From NCBI GenBank assembly GCA_016716185.1, contig JADJWV010000001.1, positions 186,001 through 250,000 on the forward strand: a DNA stretch of 64,000 bases, given 5' to 3'. The notes under the pieces were generated by a model. It did no database searches. It was not told the DNA's origin and saw nothing but the letters and a program-made list of their open reading frames with translations. Each line of letters opens with the position of its first letter. Position 1 is the stretch's first letter. Positions 9,091-18,054 of the stretch are shown piece after piece. The position numbers and the translations under genes were made by a program. The stretch is from Saprospiraceae bacterium. Its GTDB lineage: Bacteria; Bacteroidota; Bacteroidia; Chitinophagales; Saprospiraceae.

Positions 9091-9851
9091 CAGGCCTTTG
9101 ATTTTTTATCATGAAACGTCTGTTTAAGTTCGGCCAAAGAGCTGATCAATCCGGGAGCGGATTCCACCGCATTTCCTATTACGACCAGGTCGGCTCCGGC
9201 GTGAAAAGCTGTAGCTAATTGTTCGGCAGAACGCAGCCCCCCACCCACGATCAATGGAAGATCCCCTCTTTTAGAAACTGCCCTGATCATTTCCGGCGCG
9301 ACCGGATTTACTGCACCACTGCCAGCTTCCAAATAAATACATTGAAAATTTAGCAGCTTTGAAGCCACTGCTGTGGCTACAGCAACTTCAACTTTATCAT
9401 GGGGTATGGGTAAGGATTGACTTAAATAGGATGCTGTATTCGACTGTCCTCCATCAATCAACAGGTAAGCTGTTGCAATGACTTCTATATTGGATTCAGA
9501 AATTTTCATTGCTGCCTCAACCTGCTTGCCAATCAGATATTCAGCATTGCGGCTTGAAACCAGAGATAAAAATAAAAGTGCATCAGCTGCAAAATGGATC
9601 TGGAATTGGTTGCCCGGAAATAAGACAAGTGGAATTTCAGAACCAGATTTAATTTTTTCTATACAAAATTCAAATCGGTCTTCTGCTAATAAACTGCCAC
9701 CGATAAAAAAATAATCGACTGCATGTTGATTTGAAAGATCAATGATTTGATCCAGGTTTTTCAACTTATTTCTGTCCGGATCAATAAGTATCGCCAGGCT
9801 TTTCTTTCCTTCGCGTTTTTTATGCAATATCTGTGAATATATACCCGGCAT
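9090..9851 (-). CDS. Geranylgeranylglyceryl/heptaprenylglyceryl phosphate synthase family protein (bacterial group II)
   Basis: A 253-residue TIM-barrel prenyltransferase of the GGGPS/PcrB family, which joins a polyprenyl diphosphate to glycerol-1-phosphate to make an ether lipid precursor. Seen in the sequence: an N-terminal LAILIDPDRN, the FIGGSLL loop, YLEAGSGA around two thirds of the chain, and C-terminal phosphate-binding motifs PLIVGGGLRS and AGADLVVIGNAVE. Bacteroidota homologues form group II enzymes whose physiological product is not settled (family knowledge). It overlaps rsgA by one base. The window also carries type II IPP isomerase and HMG-CoA reductase, so an isoprenoid supply is at hand. 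Confidence 0.88.
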   Translation of the reverse strand: MPGIYSQILHKKREGKKSLAILIDPDRNKLKNLDQIIDLSNQHAVDYFFIGGSLLAEDRFEFCIEKIKSGSEIPLVLFPGNQFQIHFAADALLFLSLVSSRNAEYLIGKQVEAAMKISESNIEVIATAYLLIDGGQSNTASYLSQSLPIPHDKVEVAVATAVASKLLNFQCIYLEAGSGAVNPVAPEMIRAVSKRGDLPLIVGGGLRSAEQLATAFHAGADLVVIGNAVESAPGLISSLAELKQTFHDKKSKA

Positions 9852-9863
9852 GATGTTGCAAAG

Positions 9864-10436
9864 CTAATCAAAACTTTCCCTGAGTGCGCTGAGGATATGG
9901 CCTTCAAATTCATAGTAATCGGAAACGCATTTTTCGTGGCCTGAATCGAGTTCCTTATGGTATTCTCCACCGGGATGGATATATCTGATCTTTCCATTTC
10001 TTCCAATCAGAAAACTCACGGAAGTAAATTCACGTGGTCCATTGTTGAGCCAGTATTTTTTTAAATGGGTCCAATCCTGGTCAATTGCAACCGGAAATTG
10101 AAAATGTTTTTCTGCAACATATTCCCGTATTTCTTCGGGATCACATTGACGCGGTTCAGGTTTTGGATGGTAGAGTCCGATCACCACCAGCCCAGAATCC
10201 CGGTATTGCCGATGCCATCCGTTCAAAGCATCTGCAGATTGCACACAAAATATACAACCATCGGTCCACCACCGGAGAAGTACTACATTGTTTTTTAAAT
10301 CTTTCCATTGGAGATCCTGTGATTGCAACCAGGTCATTTTTGAAAATTCCGGAGGAGCCTCTCCAACTTTTGGTACGCTTTGCTTACATGCAAAAATTGA
10401 GAATGTTACAAAATAAAAGTATAAGGAAAATTTCAT
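9864..10436 (-). CDS. Thioredoxin-fold (AhpC/TSA-like) lipoprotein
   Basis: A 190-residue exported thioredoxin-like protein. The N-terminus is a lipoprotein signal with the lipobox ending at Cys17 (FSIFAC). The fold starts near residue 30; a redox pair lies at Cys61 and Cys64 (DGCIFC) where thioredoxins have CxxC, and FTSVSFLIGRNGKIRYIHPG near residues 135-155 is the usual cis-Pro and strand region. The chain is probably a membrane-tethered disulfide reductase or redoxin; its partner is unknown. Its ATG overlaps the trhO stop as TGATG, so it is cotranslated with a cytoplasmic tRNA enzyme, an odd pairing that may only reflect operon packing. Confidence 0.8.
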   Translation of the reverse strand: MKFSLYFYFVTFSIFACKQSVPKVGEAPPEFSKMTWLQSQDLQWKDLKNNVVLLRWWTDGCIFCVQSADALNGWHRQYRDSGLVVIGLYHPKPEPRQCDPEEIREYVAEKHFQFPVAIDQDWTHLKKYWLNNGPREFTSVSFLIGRNGKIRYIHPGGEYHKELDSGHEKCVSDYYEFEGHILSALRESFD

Positions 10437-11485
10437 CAGTGTAAAACCAGAGCCTCGTCTTTGCCAAGGGCTTTGTAACGTCCTTTGGAAAACTTGCTGC
10501 CATTAAATTCAAGCTGTCCGCGTACCTGCTGCTTTTCTTCAGAATCCAGCTTTTCAAAATCAGCACATCGCCTCGAGCAACAGTGTTCGTATTTCTCAGC
10601 ACAGGCAGGACATTGTATAAACAAAATATGACACTGATCATTTTTGCAATTGACATGTACATCGCAGAGGCTTCCGCATTGGTGGCATCTCGATATTATT
10701 TCATCGGAAATTCGTTCTCCCAGTCTTTCATCAAAAACAAAATTCTTGCCTTTGAATTTATTTTCCAGTTGCTGATTTTTTACTTGCCTTGCATATTCAA
10801 TGATGCCTCCATTCAACTGGAATACGTTTTCATATCCCTTGTATTTTAAATATGCGCTTGCTTTTTCACAGCGGATTCCTCCTGTACAATACATCACCAG
10901 GTTTTTATTTTTATGTTCCCGGAGCATATCAGAAATTATAGGCAGCGATTCCCTGAATGTTACCACTTCGGGGCAAATGGCATTTTCAAAATGTCCGACT
11001 TCGCTTTCGTAATGATTTCGCATGTCGACTAAAACCGTGTCCTTGTTTGCAATGATTTCATTGAATTCTTGAGCATTGAGGTGGACGCCGCAATTGGAAG
11101 GGTCAAAGTCCGGATCTTCAATACCATCAGCAACAATTTTACGCCGAACCTTGATGATCAATTTAAAAAATGATTTTCCGTTGTCTTCAATGGCATAATT
11201 CAATCTGATCCCATTCAGAAAATCAATATCATTCATCACCGTCTTAAATGCATCCAGATTTGCATTGGGAACAGAAATCTGTGCATTGATGCCTTCTGTA
11301 GCTATATAAACGCGACCTAAAACTCCCAACAGTTCGTATCGGTCGTACAAATGGTTTCTGAAAAAATCAGGATTGAGCAGCCGGTGATATTTATAAAAAG
11401 AAATGGTCGTCCGCGCTTCCTTGCTTTCCCTCATCTTGCTGAGCAATTCCTCACGGTTGACTAAATTGTAAAGTCGAAGTGCCAT
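10436..11485 (-). CDS. trhO: tRNA uridine(34) hydroxylase, rhodanese type (YceA)
   Basis: A 349-residue protein, the same size as E. coli TrhO (YceA), which forms 5-hydroxyuridine at the tRNA wobble position using O2 (family knowledge). Visible: an N-terminal ferredoxin-like part with GRVYIATEGINAQISVP, a rhodanese domain with VLVDMRNHYESEVGHF and catalytic-loop Cys200 in CTGGIRCEKAS, and a C-terminal Cys-rich tail (CHQCGSLC, CPACAEKYEHCC), probably metal-binding. The frame is open further upstream, but the ATG at 11485 gives the conserved start MALRLYNLV and avoids overlapping the protease gene. First gene of a probable chain with the thioredoxin-like lipoprotein. Confidence 0.92.
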   Translation of the reverse strand: MALRLYNLVNREELLSKMRESKEARTTISFYKYHRLLNPDFFRNHLYDRYELLGVLGRVYIATEGINAQISVPNANLDAFKTVMNDIDFLNGIRLNYAIEDNGKSFFKLIIKVRRKIVADGIEDPDFDPSNCGVHLNAQEFNEIIANKDTVLVDMRNHYESEVGHFENAICPEVVTFRESLPIISDMLREHKNKNLVMYCTGGIRCEKASAYLKYKGYENVFQLNGGIIEYARQVKNQQLENKFKGKNFVFDERLGERISDEIISRCHQCGSLCDVHVNCKNDQCHILFIQCPACAEKYEHCCSRRCADFEKLDSEEKQQVRGQLEFNGSKFSKGRYKALGKDEALVLH

Positions 11486-11490
11486 ATTAT

Positions 11491-13209
11491 TTAATAAGAA
11501 ACAACAAAGGGGATTGCTTTCCCATTGTCGGTAGTCAGAAAATACAATCCCGGCAGCCATCCTTCTGTGTGGATCTTATGTTGTATTCCGGAATTTTGAA
11601 ATTGCATAATTTTTTCTCCGAAAACATTTTGAATTGCAACTTGAATTCCAGGATAACCATCCATTGTAACGATCACGAAATTCTTTGCCGGATTTGGGTA
11701 CAAGCTTATTTCGTTATTCAAATTATTTTTTACATCTACAACGAGTAATGCCTTTTCAACTGCAGCCTTTGCATTTACAAATCCAAATCCATAGGTATTG
11801 TTGGGCACACTGGATCCGGTGGAAGGCCAGCAATCAAAATCAGCACTGAGGCGGGTAGCGGTTTCTTCAATGATTTGTTCGATCCGGTTAACCTGTCCTG
11901 CCAACAGAGGATTTGCGCTGATCATCAAGGCCACCAATCCGGCGACATGAGGGCCTGCCATGCTGGTACCGTTCCAGGAAGCAAAACTTCCATCGGGTAA
12001 AACAGACAATACATCTGAACCCGGTGCAACGACATTGGGTTTGACTCGGGTATTTTTATAATTGACGACGGGTCCGTTGCTGCTGAAATCACTGATCTTT
12101 AAATCTTGTCTGACTGAACCTACAGTAAAACTTTCTTCGTATATGGCCGGAATATGATTCAAAGTACTGCAATTGGCCCCATCGTTTCCAGCAGACACTA
12201 CTACTACTATGCCTGCTTTCTTCAAATTTTCAACAACGCGTTCCATAATTGGAAAAGTTGAAGAGTCGCAACCTTCTTCCAGACTGCAGTACCAGCTGTT
12301 GTTGATGACGTGCGGAGCTTTCAGGGGATTGTGATTTTTTCCATCCAGATCATGCGGTGCCAAAAAGAATTCAAAACATTCGATATAAGTAGAAAGTGCT
12401 CCATTTCCTCTTTCCATATTTCTGCATCCTATCCATTTGGATTCGGGAGCAACGCCAAAAAGCTGATCGTCTGTATTTCCTACCATGGTGCCTACGGTAT
12501 GCGTTCCATGTGAATGATCGTCGCAGGGTTCTTTGATACTGAGTCCGCAAGGATTATCGGGACTGCCGCTCAAAGGGCTGATGGTGTGAATAGCATCGTG
12601 CCAGTTGTAATTGTGATCGGTTTGTCCGTTTTCGAATCCGCGATATTTATCTTTAAGTCCGTTGACATCCCATTTCACACCGGTATCTTCTCCGGCTACA
12701 ACGACGCCCTGCCCTTTGAATCCCATATCCCAAACCGCGGGAACATTCATTTGTTCGATACCCCAGGTTATTTCAGGGCCTCTTGGCTTTAAATTTATCG
12801 AGTTGTCGACAGTAGGGTATCTAAAGCTTTGTTGCGCATCGTAACTAATTTTGTCGATCTCAGACAAGGATTGCAAATAATTCAAAGCTTCGCGATCGAT
12901 TTCAGCTGAAATGAGGTTTGCGATATAAAACGATCTAAAATTCAGATGGCGATTTGTTAAATAAGCAATGGTATTTTTCTGGCTGAATTCGGCAGTTTGT
13001 TTAAGCTTCGAATAAACATAATTTCCTTTCATTTCTTTGGTCCATTCTTCTTTCCATTCGTCCAGATTTGCCTGGCGTTTAAAAGAGATCAGTACCGGCC
13101 ATTGTTCTCCCTGATTCATTTTTTCAGAAAGCATGGGGCTCAACTGCGCAGATAGATTTGTTAAAATCAATGAAAATAAAATGGTGCAATATTTCATATG
13201 GTTCTTCAT
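11491..13209 (-). CDS. Secreted subtilisin-like serine protease (S8) with T9SS sorting domain
   Basis: About 572 residues. A signal peptide (KYCTILFSLILTNLSAQ) is followed by an inhibitor-I9-like prodomain (to about residue 130), then the S8 catalytic domain: Asp175 in GEDTG, His234 in HSHGTH, oxyanion Asn in INNSW, the SAGNDG motif and Ser416 in NGTSMAGPHVAG. The C-terminal T9SS type A domain begins LYPNPAKNFVIV and ends with VVSY. All catalytic residues are present. An ATG exists at 13248 as well, but 13209 (or 13197) places the signal peptide at the N-terminus. It should be cell-surface or extracellular. The gene lies 5 bp before trhO and may be read into it. Confidence 0.93.
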   Translation of the reverse strand: MKNHMKYCTILFSLILTNLSAQLSPMLSEKMNQGEQWPVLISFKRQANLDEWKEEWTKEMKGNYVYSKLKQTAEFSQKNTIAYLTNRHLNFRSFYIANLISAEIDREALNYLQSLSEIDKISYDAQQSFRYPTVDNSINLKPRGPEITWGIEQMNVPAVWDMGFKGQGVVVAGEDTGVKWDVNGLKDKYRGFENGQTDHNYNWHDAIHTISPLSGSPDNPCGLSIKEPCDDHSHGTHTVGTMVGNTDDQLFGVAPESKWIGCRNMERGNGALSTYIECFEFFLAPHDLDGKNHNPLKAPHVINNSWYCSLEEGCDSSTFPIMERVVENLKKAGIVVVVSAGNDGANCSTLNHIPAIYEESFTVGSVRQDLKISDFSSNGPVVNYKNTRVKPNVVAPGSDVLSVLPDGSFASWNGTSMAGPHVAGLVALMISANPLLAGQVNRIEQIIEETATRLSADFDCWPSTGSSVPNNTYGFGFVNAKAAVEKALLVVDVKNNLNNEISLYPNPAKNFVIVTMDGYPGIQVAIQNVFGEKIMQFQNSGIQHKIHTEGWLPGLYFLTTDNGKAIPFVVSY

Positions 13210-13506
13210 TCTGATTTTAAGTACGTTTATATATATAAATTTTTTCATACGGTTTTGGTGAAGGTGGCGAAAATGCAGTCCATAGAATCAAAATCCAATA
13301 AAAAAATAAGGCATGATCTGTGTTCCCTAAATGCTTTGCAAATTTAGAGCGTTTTACAAAATAATAGTGCATCTTTTATAACGAATGGGGGACGAAATTG
13401 ATTCCATTTTCCTGAGTTTTATGCGAAAAATGCTTAAGAATTCTGTCTCCTGATAAGCCTTTTGTGCTTTACTTTGTTGTATAGCTGCCATTATTGAAAA
13501 TCAAAG

Positions 13507-14511
13507 ATGCCAAAAGGAACCACAGACCGCAAAAAAGACCACATCGAACTTGCATTTGAGTCGCAAACAGAGGCCAGGCAGCTCGACCACCGCTTTTATT
13601 ACGAACCGGCCTTAAGCGGGCACCCGCCATTTGAACAGGTCCTTCCCTTTCAGTTTGGCAACAAAACACTGTCGTATCCGATCTGGGTATCGAGCATGAC
13701 CGGAGGCACGGAAAAGGCCCGGAAAATCAATGAAAACTTAGCACACGCCTGCAGGGAGTTTGGCCTGGGATTGGGGCTGGGTTCGTGCAGAAAACTGGTC
13801 GATGATCCTGGCTGTCTTCCCGACTTTGACATGAGGGATACCATAGGCAGCGCTTTGCCCCTTTTTGCAAATTTAGGGATCGCACAACTTGAAGAATGGC
13901 TGGCCAAAGGAACACCTGAAAAAATATCCGGTCTGGTTAAAAGATTACAGGCCGATGGATTGATCATTCATTTAAATCCATTTCAGGAATTTATGCAACC
14001 GGAAGGCGATCATTTCAAAGTAAAGCCTGTAGAAACCATCCAAAAAATTTTAGACCATTTTGAATTTCCGGTCATTGTAAAGGAAGTCGGACAAGGAATG
14101 GGACCAGCCTCTTTGAAGGCTCTTTTGCAGATGCCCTTACTGGCCATTGAATTTGGCGCTTTTGGCGGCACCAATTTCAGTTTATTGGAAATTCAACGCC
14201 AGAACCATAACTTTAAAGAAGATCTTTTACCCTTGTCGATGATCGGGCATACAGCTTTGCAAATGGTCGAATATTGTAATACTATTTCAGAAGAGGTCAA
14301 GGTACAATGTCAATTTTTAATCATTTCAGGAGGAATAAAAAGTTTTTTGGACGGCTATTATCTGATTCAAAAAAGTAAAATTCCGGCTATATATGGACAG
14401 GCTTCCGGGTTTTTAGCGCATGCTCTGGGGGATTACGAAAGTTTGAGATCGTATGTGAAAAATCAGTTGCGGGGATTGCAGTTGGCACATGCCTTCCTCA
14501 AAGTAATATGA
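13507..14511 (+). CDS. fni: Type II isopentenyl-diphosphate delta-isomerase (FMN-dependent)
   Basis: A 334-residue TIM-barrel flavoenzyme interconverting IPP and DMAPP with FMN and NADPH. Typical features: the N-terminal RKKDHIELA substrate-binding segment, VSSMTGGTEKA, LGLGLGSCRKL, an NPFQEFMQPEG segment with the catalytic Gln region, VIVKEVGQGM, AFGGTNF and GGIKS for the FMN phosphate. Type II isomerase goes with the mevalonate pathway, and HMG-CoA reductase follows 25 bp downstream. The ATG at 13507 gives the normal family start. The 297-bp gap from the divergent subtilase gene must hold promoters for both directions; no convincing -7/-33 pair was found there. Confidence 0.95.
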   Translation: MPKGTTDRKKDHIELAFESQTEARQLDHRFYYEPALSGHPPFEQVLPFQFGNKTLSYPIWVSSMTGGTEKARKINENLAHACREFGLGLGLGSCRKLVDDPGCLPDFDMRDTIGSALPLFANLGIAQLEEWLAKGTPEKISGLVKRLQADGLIIHLNPFQEFMQPEGDHFKVKPVETIQKILDHFEFPVIVKEVGQGMGPASLKALLQMPLLAIEFGAFGGTNFSLLEIQRQNHNFKEDLLPLSMIGHTALQMVEYCNTISEEVKVQCQFLIISGGIKSFLDGYYLIQKSKIPAIYGQASGFLAHALGDYESLRSYVKNQLRGLQLAHAFLKVI

Positions 14512-14536
14512 TTGAAATTTCTTTAAATAAAAAATT

Positions 14537-15865
14537 TTGAAAGCAAAAACCATCAGCGGTTTTTCAAAATTGTCGAAACGCGGCAAGATCAAATGGATTG
14601 TTGAAAATTTTTTCAAAGATCCGGAGAATGTCATGCATGAACTCATGAGTTACTGGCACCGGAACGAAGACCAGCAAAAAATTCTCGATGCCTTCAGCGA
14701 AAACACGATCAGCAATTACATGTTACCTTATAGTGTAGCGCCCAATTTTCTGATCAATGGAAAAATGTATTGCGTACCTATGGTTACTGAAGAAAGTTCG
14801 GTGGTTGCTGCCGCTTCTGCAGGTGCCAAATTCTGGATGGGGCGCGGAGGTATTCATGCCAAAGTTTTGGGTACTGTAAAACTCGGACAAATCCATTTCA
14901 ACTGGAATGGAAACGCTGATTTCCTGAATGAACATTTACCTGCATTAAAAAAGCAAATGCTGGACGAGGCTTCAGAGCTTATAAAAAATATGCAACAACG
15001 CGGAGGCGGTGTGGGTACTTTGCAAATCCGTCAATTTGAGAACCTGCCGAATTATGTTCAATTGCTCATATCATTTGAGACTTGCGACTCCATGGGAGCA
15101 AACTTTATCAATTCCTGTTTGGAAAGTTTCAGTGCTACCCTTGAAAAATTCATTACACAATCTCCACTTTTAAAAGACGATGAAAGAGATGTCGAAATCA
15201 TCATGTCGATCCTTTCCAATTATACCCCAGAATGTCTGGTGAGAACCTGGGTCGAATGCCCCATTGAAGATTTAGGAGATTTTGGCGGCCACCTTTCTCC
15301 TGTTGATTTTGCTGCCAAATTTTACCAGGCCGTTGAAATCGCCACTTGCGATACGTATCGTGCCGTGACTCACAACAAAGGAATTTTCAATGGGATAGAT
15401 GCGGTGGTGTTGGCTACGGCCAATGATTTCAGAGCTGTCGAAGCTTGCGGACATGCCTATGCTTCGAGAAACGGGAAGTATTCCAGTCTGAGTTCCTGCG
15501 AATTAAAGAATGGTATTTTCCGTTTCAGCCTCGAAATTCCTCTGGCCTTAGGAACTGTTGGGGGTTTGACTTCCCTTCATCCGATGGCCCGAAGATCTTT
15601 GGAGTTGTTGCAAAATCCGGATTCGAAAGAATTGATGATGGTTGCTGCGGCAACCGGGCTTGCACAAAATTTTGCAGCCTTACGATCGTTAGTTACGACG
15701 GGCATTCAATACGGCCACATGAAAATGCATTTAAAGAATATCCTCCTGCAACTCCAGGCCACAGAACAGGAAATTCAAAAAGCCCAGGATCATTTTCGAC
15801 TGCATAAAGTGAGTTTTAATGCGGTGAGGCAGTATTTGGAGGAATTGAGGAAAATAAAGGGATAA
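14537..15865 (+). CDS. mvaA: Hydroxymethylglutaryl-CoA reductase, class II (degradative type)
   Basis: A 442-residue reductase converting HMG-CoA to mevalonate in this context. It begins with the class II motif SGFSKLSKRGKI, then NYMLPYSVAPNFLINGK, the catalytic Glu in TEESSVVAAASAGA, GGVGTLQIR, the CDSMGANFIN cofactor segment and GTVGGLTSLHPMARRS near the C-terminus. The start codon must be TTG at 14537: an in-frame TAA lies at 14528 and the first ATG is far inside conserved sequence. The gene follows type II IPP isomerase by 25 bp, which argues for mevalonate synthesis rather than degradation. Its stop is immediately followed by the 8-bp tandem repeat array. Confidence 0.94.
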   Translation: MKAKTISGFSKLSKRGKIKWIVENFFKDPENVMHELMSYWHRNEDQQKILDAFSENTISNYMLPYSVAPNFLINGKMYCVPMVTEESSVVAAASAGAKFWMGRGGIHAKVLGTVKLGQIHFNWNGNADFLNEHLPALKKQMLDEASELIKNMQQRGGGVGTLQIRQFENLPNYVQLLISFETCDSMGANFINSCLESFSATLEKFITQSPLLKDDERDVEIIMSILSNYTPECLVRTWVECPIEDLGDFGGHLSPVDFAAKFYQAVEIATCDTYRAVTHNKGIFNGIDAVVLATANDFRAVEACGHAYASRNGKYSSLSSCELKNGIFRFSLEIPLALGTVGGLTSLHPMARRSLELLQNPDSKELMMVAAATGLAQNFAALRSLVTTGIQYGHMKMHLKNILLQLQATEQEIQKAQDHFRLHKVSFNAVRQYLEELRKIKG

Positions 15866-15866
15866 A

Positions 15867-16137
15867 GGCTTATAGGCTTATAGGCTTATAGGCTTACAGG
15901 CTTATAGGCTTACAGGCTTATAGGCTTATAGGCTTATAGGCTTATAGGCTTATAGGCTTACAGGCTTATAGGCTTGTAGGCTTATAGGCTTATAGGCCTA
16001 CAGGCTTATAGGCTTACAGGCTTATAGGCTTATAGGGATATAGGCTTATAGGGATATAGGCTTACAGGGATATAGGCCTAATTGCCTACATGCCTCAAAG
16101 CCTAATTGCCTGCATGCCTAATTGCCTACATGCCTAA
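15867..16137. repeat. Octanucleotide tandem array that reverses orientation
   Basis: Starting at the HMG-CoA reductase stop, about 26 copies of an 8-bp unit (AGGCTTAT with variants ACAGGCTT, AGGGATAT) run to about 16077. They are followed by about eight 8-bp units in reverse-complement sense (GCCTAATT, GCCTACAT, GCCTCAAA) to 16137. The two arms could pair as a long imperfect hairpin. The array stops exactly where the coding remnant begins. Confidence 0.9.
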
Positions 16138-16497
16138 ACTCTTAAAGGTTCTCGCAAAATCCCCTTCGAAGAAAAATATACAGCCTACTTAATGAAAATT
16201 GACTCTACAGGTAAGTTACCAACCATTACAAAAGGCCCAAATGCAAAAAATCTACTCCATGCTACAGTTTTTCCAAACTTATCGGAAGGCCAATTATCCA
16301 TAGAATTGAATTCCAATTCTCCTCATACTTCAATTGAACTCATAGATATTTCAGGAAATACCGTATTTCGTTCGGGCGAATTGACCGAGGGAAAGCACGA
16401 TTTCAATTTAAGCCATTTGCCTCAAGGAAATTATTTTTATTCAGTTGTGAGAGAAGGTAAAATTCTAACGCAAGGATCATGGATGAAGGCAAGGTAA
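16138..16497 (+). pseudogene. 3' remnant of a T9SS-exported protein gene
   Basis: From 16138 the plus frame is open to the stop at 16497. The last 80 residues are a T9SS type A sorting domain (VFPNLSEGQLSIEL, the SIELIDISGNTVF strand, LPQGNYFYSVV). The preceding stretch, through KIPFEEKYTAYLMKIDSTGK, reads like the end of a secreted domain and stays in frame before the only ATG (16192). In-frame TAA 16135-16137 is the last unit of the tandem array. There is no signal peptide or passenger domain, so the 5' part has been lost or replaced by the repeat. A small expressed protein from 16192 is possible but could not be exported. Confidence 0.6.
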
Positions 16498-16535
16498 AGT
16501 TATTTCCAACACATCTTTAGTATAAATTAATGACA

Positions 16536-16562
16536 AAATAAATGTGAAACATGCATTTATTT
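16536..16562 (-). terminator. AT-rich hairpin just past nosY
   Basis: AAATAAATG (16536-16544) pairs with CATTTATTT (16554-16562) across a 9-nt loop, ending 4 nt past the nosY stop. It has almost no GC and no clear T-tract, so it may be a weak terminator or 3' end stabiliser. Confidence 0.35.
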
Positions 16563-16566
16563 GAGG

Positions 16567-17334
16567 CTATAAATCCTTTTTGCCAAAAATCCTGACGGCC
16601 AAAACCAAAGTTAATACGATCCACAAGACCATGATCCCTCCGGTAAAAGCAATACCATATATGCTTCCGAAGAACTCTTTAAACAATGCCCCGGTATAGC
16701 CCATCAACGCGCTCACATCCATTTGCAGCATCATGGATACGCGGGCCAGGTCGATGGGATTTAATGCCGTCAATAACAAGGTTATTTTTTCAAGAGGATA
16801 ATCGCTGAAGCTAAACAAAATCATCAGCACGATTCCGTCGTAAACCAAAGCAAAGTAAAACCAGATCATCAGAACGGCTCCTATCCCTCTCGCTTTGTCG
16901 CGAGACAACACAGCGGTCAGAAATGCCAGGGAAGTACAAGCCATGGTGAGTCCGCAACCCGTGATCATAAACATCAATGACAAATACGATGGATAATACA
17001 ACAAGACAGGAATTCCTAGGCCCAATAAAAATGCAATGATCAGCGATAAGGAAGTTGCAAAATACTCGCTAATAATCAACTGTTTTCGTCCAAGAGGTTG
17101 CGCAAGCAACATTTCCATAAATTCATATGAATTGTAATAGTGTATGGTTGCAAAGATCATACTGATCAGTGGAAGAATGATCAATTCTATATTGAGCAAA
17201 CTCATCAGAGCTTTATCGGGATTTTCATCGAGATTAAACAACAACATCCCCGCCAGGAATTGAAAAATACCGTAGAGCAATATGACCTTGTTTCGGACGA
17301 TGTCTGATATGATGTATTTACTTAATTTCCACAT
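16567..17334 (-). CDS. nosY: Nitrous oxide reductase maturation ABC permease NosY
   Basis: A 255-residue membrane protein with about six TM helices (first at residues 17-33, last at 230-248). It is the permease partner of NosF and, with NosD, serves assembly of the copper-sulfur CuZ centre of nitrous oxide reductase (family knowledge; the exported sulfur species is still debated). The amphipathic LLAQPLGRKQLIISEYF segment between the second and third helices is typical of ABC-2 permeases of this group. It follows nosF by 9 bp and is the last gene of the cluster. Confidence 0.87.
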   Translation of the reverse strand: MWKLSKYIISDIVRNKVILLYGIFQFLAGMLLFNLDENPDKALMSLLNIELIILPLISMIFATIHYYNSYEFMEMLLAQPLGRKQLIISEYFATSLSLIIAFLLGLGIPVLLYYPSYLSLMFMITGCGLTMACTSLAFLTAVLSRDKARGIGAVLMIWFYFALVYDGIVLMILFSFSDYPLEKITLLLTALNPIDLARVSMMLQMDVSALMGYTGALFKEFFGSIYGIAFTGGIMVLWIVLTLVLAVRIFGKKDL

Positions 17335-17343
17335 AAGTTTCGC

Positions 17344-18054
17344 TTACTGATTTTGCATCATGATACTCGCAATTGCTTTACCAAACTTTTGTTCGCCCGT
17401 AAATTCTTTTAATTCATCCATGCTCGAATTGTACCGCACTTTCCCATCCTGCAAATACAATACATGAGTAGTGAGTTCATCGAAATCACTCAACACATGC
17501 GAGGTGATCAGAATCAATTTATTTTTATTTTTGGCTGTGTGAATTTTTTCTTTTAATATCTCTGAGGCCAGCGGATCCAATCCTGCAGTGGGTTCATCCA
17601 GAATATAAATAGGAGGATCAAATAAAAAAGCAACTGCCGCACTCACTTTCTGGCGTGTTCCACCGGAAAGCGTTCGCATGCTTTTGTGATAAATGCTCCT
17701 CAATTGAAAGGCTTCAATAAGTTCAACATCCTGTTGGTCCTTTGGCAAATTTCTCAACTCGATGAGTAAATCAAACAATTGTCCGACTTTCATGTGATCC
17801 GGGTATCGCCCGATCTGCGGCATGTAACCGATCTGAGCCCGGTAATTGTAATGATCGCCGATAGACTCCCCCTGAATCGATATATGCCCTGAATCGGGCC
17901 GGACCAAACCGAGTATACATTTGATCAATGTGGTTTTACCCGATCCGTTCGGACCAATTAATGAAGTAACTTCCTGGGATTGAAAATCTACGCTGATTTC
18001 GTCCAAAGCCTTCAGCTTCTTAAACTGCTTACAGAGTTGCCGGATCTCAATCAT
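17344..18054 (-). CDS. nosF: Nitrous oxide reductase maturation ABC ATPase NosF
   Basis: A 236-residue ABC ATPase with all motifs: Walker A GPNGSGKTT (34-42), the Q-loop, signature LSGGTRQKVS, Walker B IYILDEPTAGLD and the switch His in ITSHVL. It should form a dimer on the cytoplasmic face of NosY and power transport for CuZ centre assembly. The ATG overlaps the nosD stop by four bases (ATGA), and nosY follows 9 bp on, giving the classical nosDFY order. Confidence 0.93.
   Translation of the reverse strand: MIEIRQLCKQFKKLKALDEISVDFQSQEVTSLIGPNGSGKTTLIKCILGLVRPDSGHISIQGESIGDHYNYRAQIGYMPQIGRYPDHMKVGQLFDLLIELRNLPKDQQDVELIEAFQLRSIYHKSMRTLSGGTRQKVSAAVAFLFDPPIYILDEPTAGLDPLASEILKEKIHTAKNKNKLILITSHVLSDFDELTTHVLYLQDGKVRYNSSMDELKEFTGEQKFGKAIASIMMQNQ

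Noticed and set aside
15867..16137. CRISPR array
   Set aside because: Units are 8 bp with no unique spacers and there are no cas genes, so it is a microsatellite-like tandem repeat.
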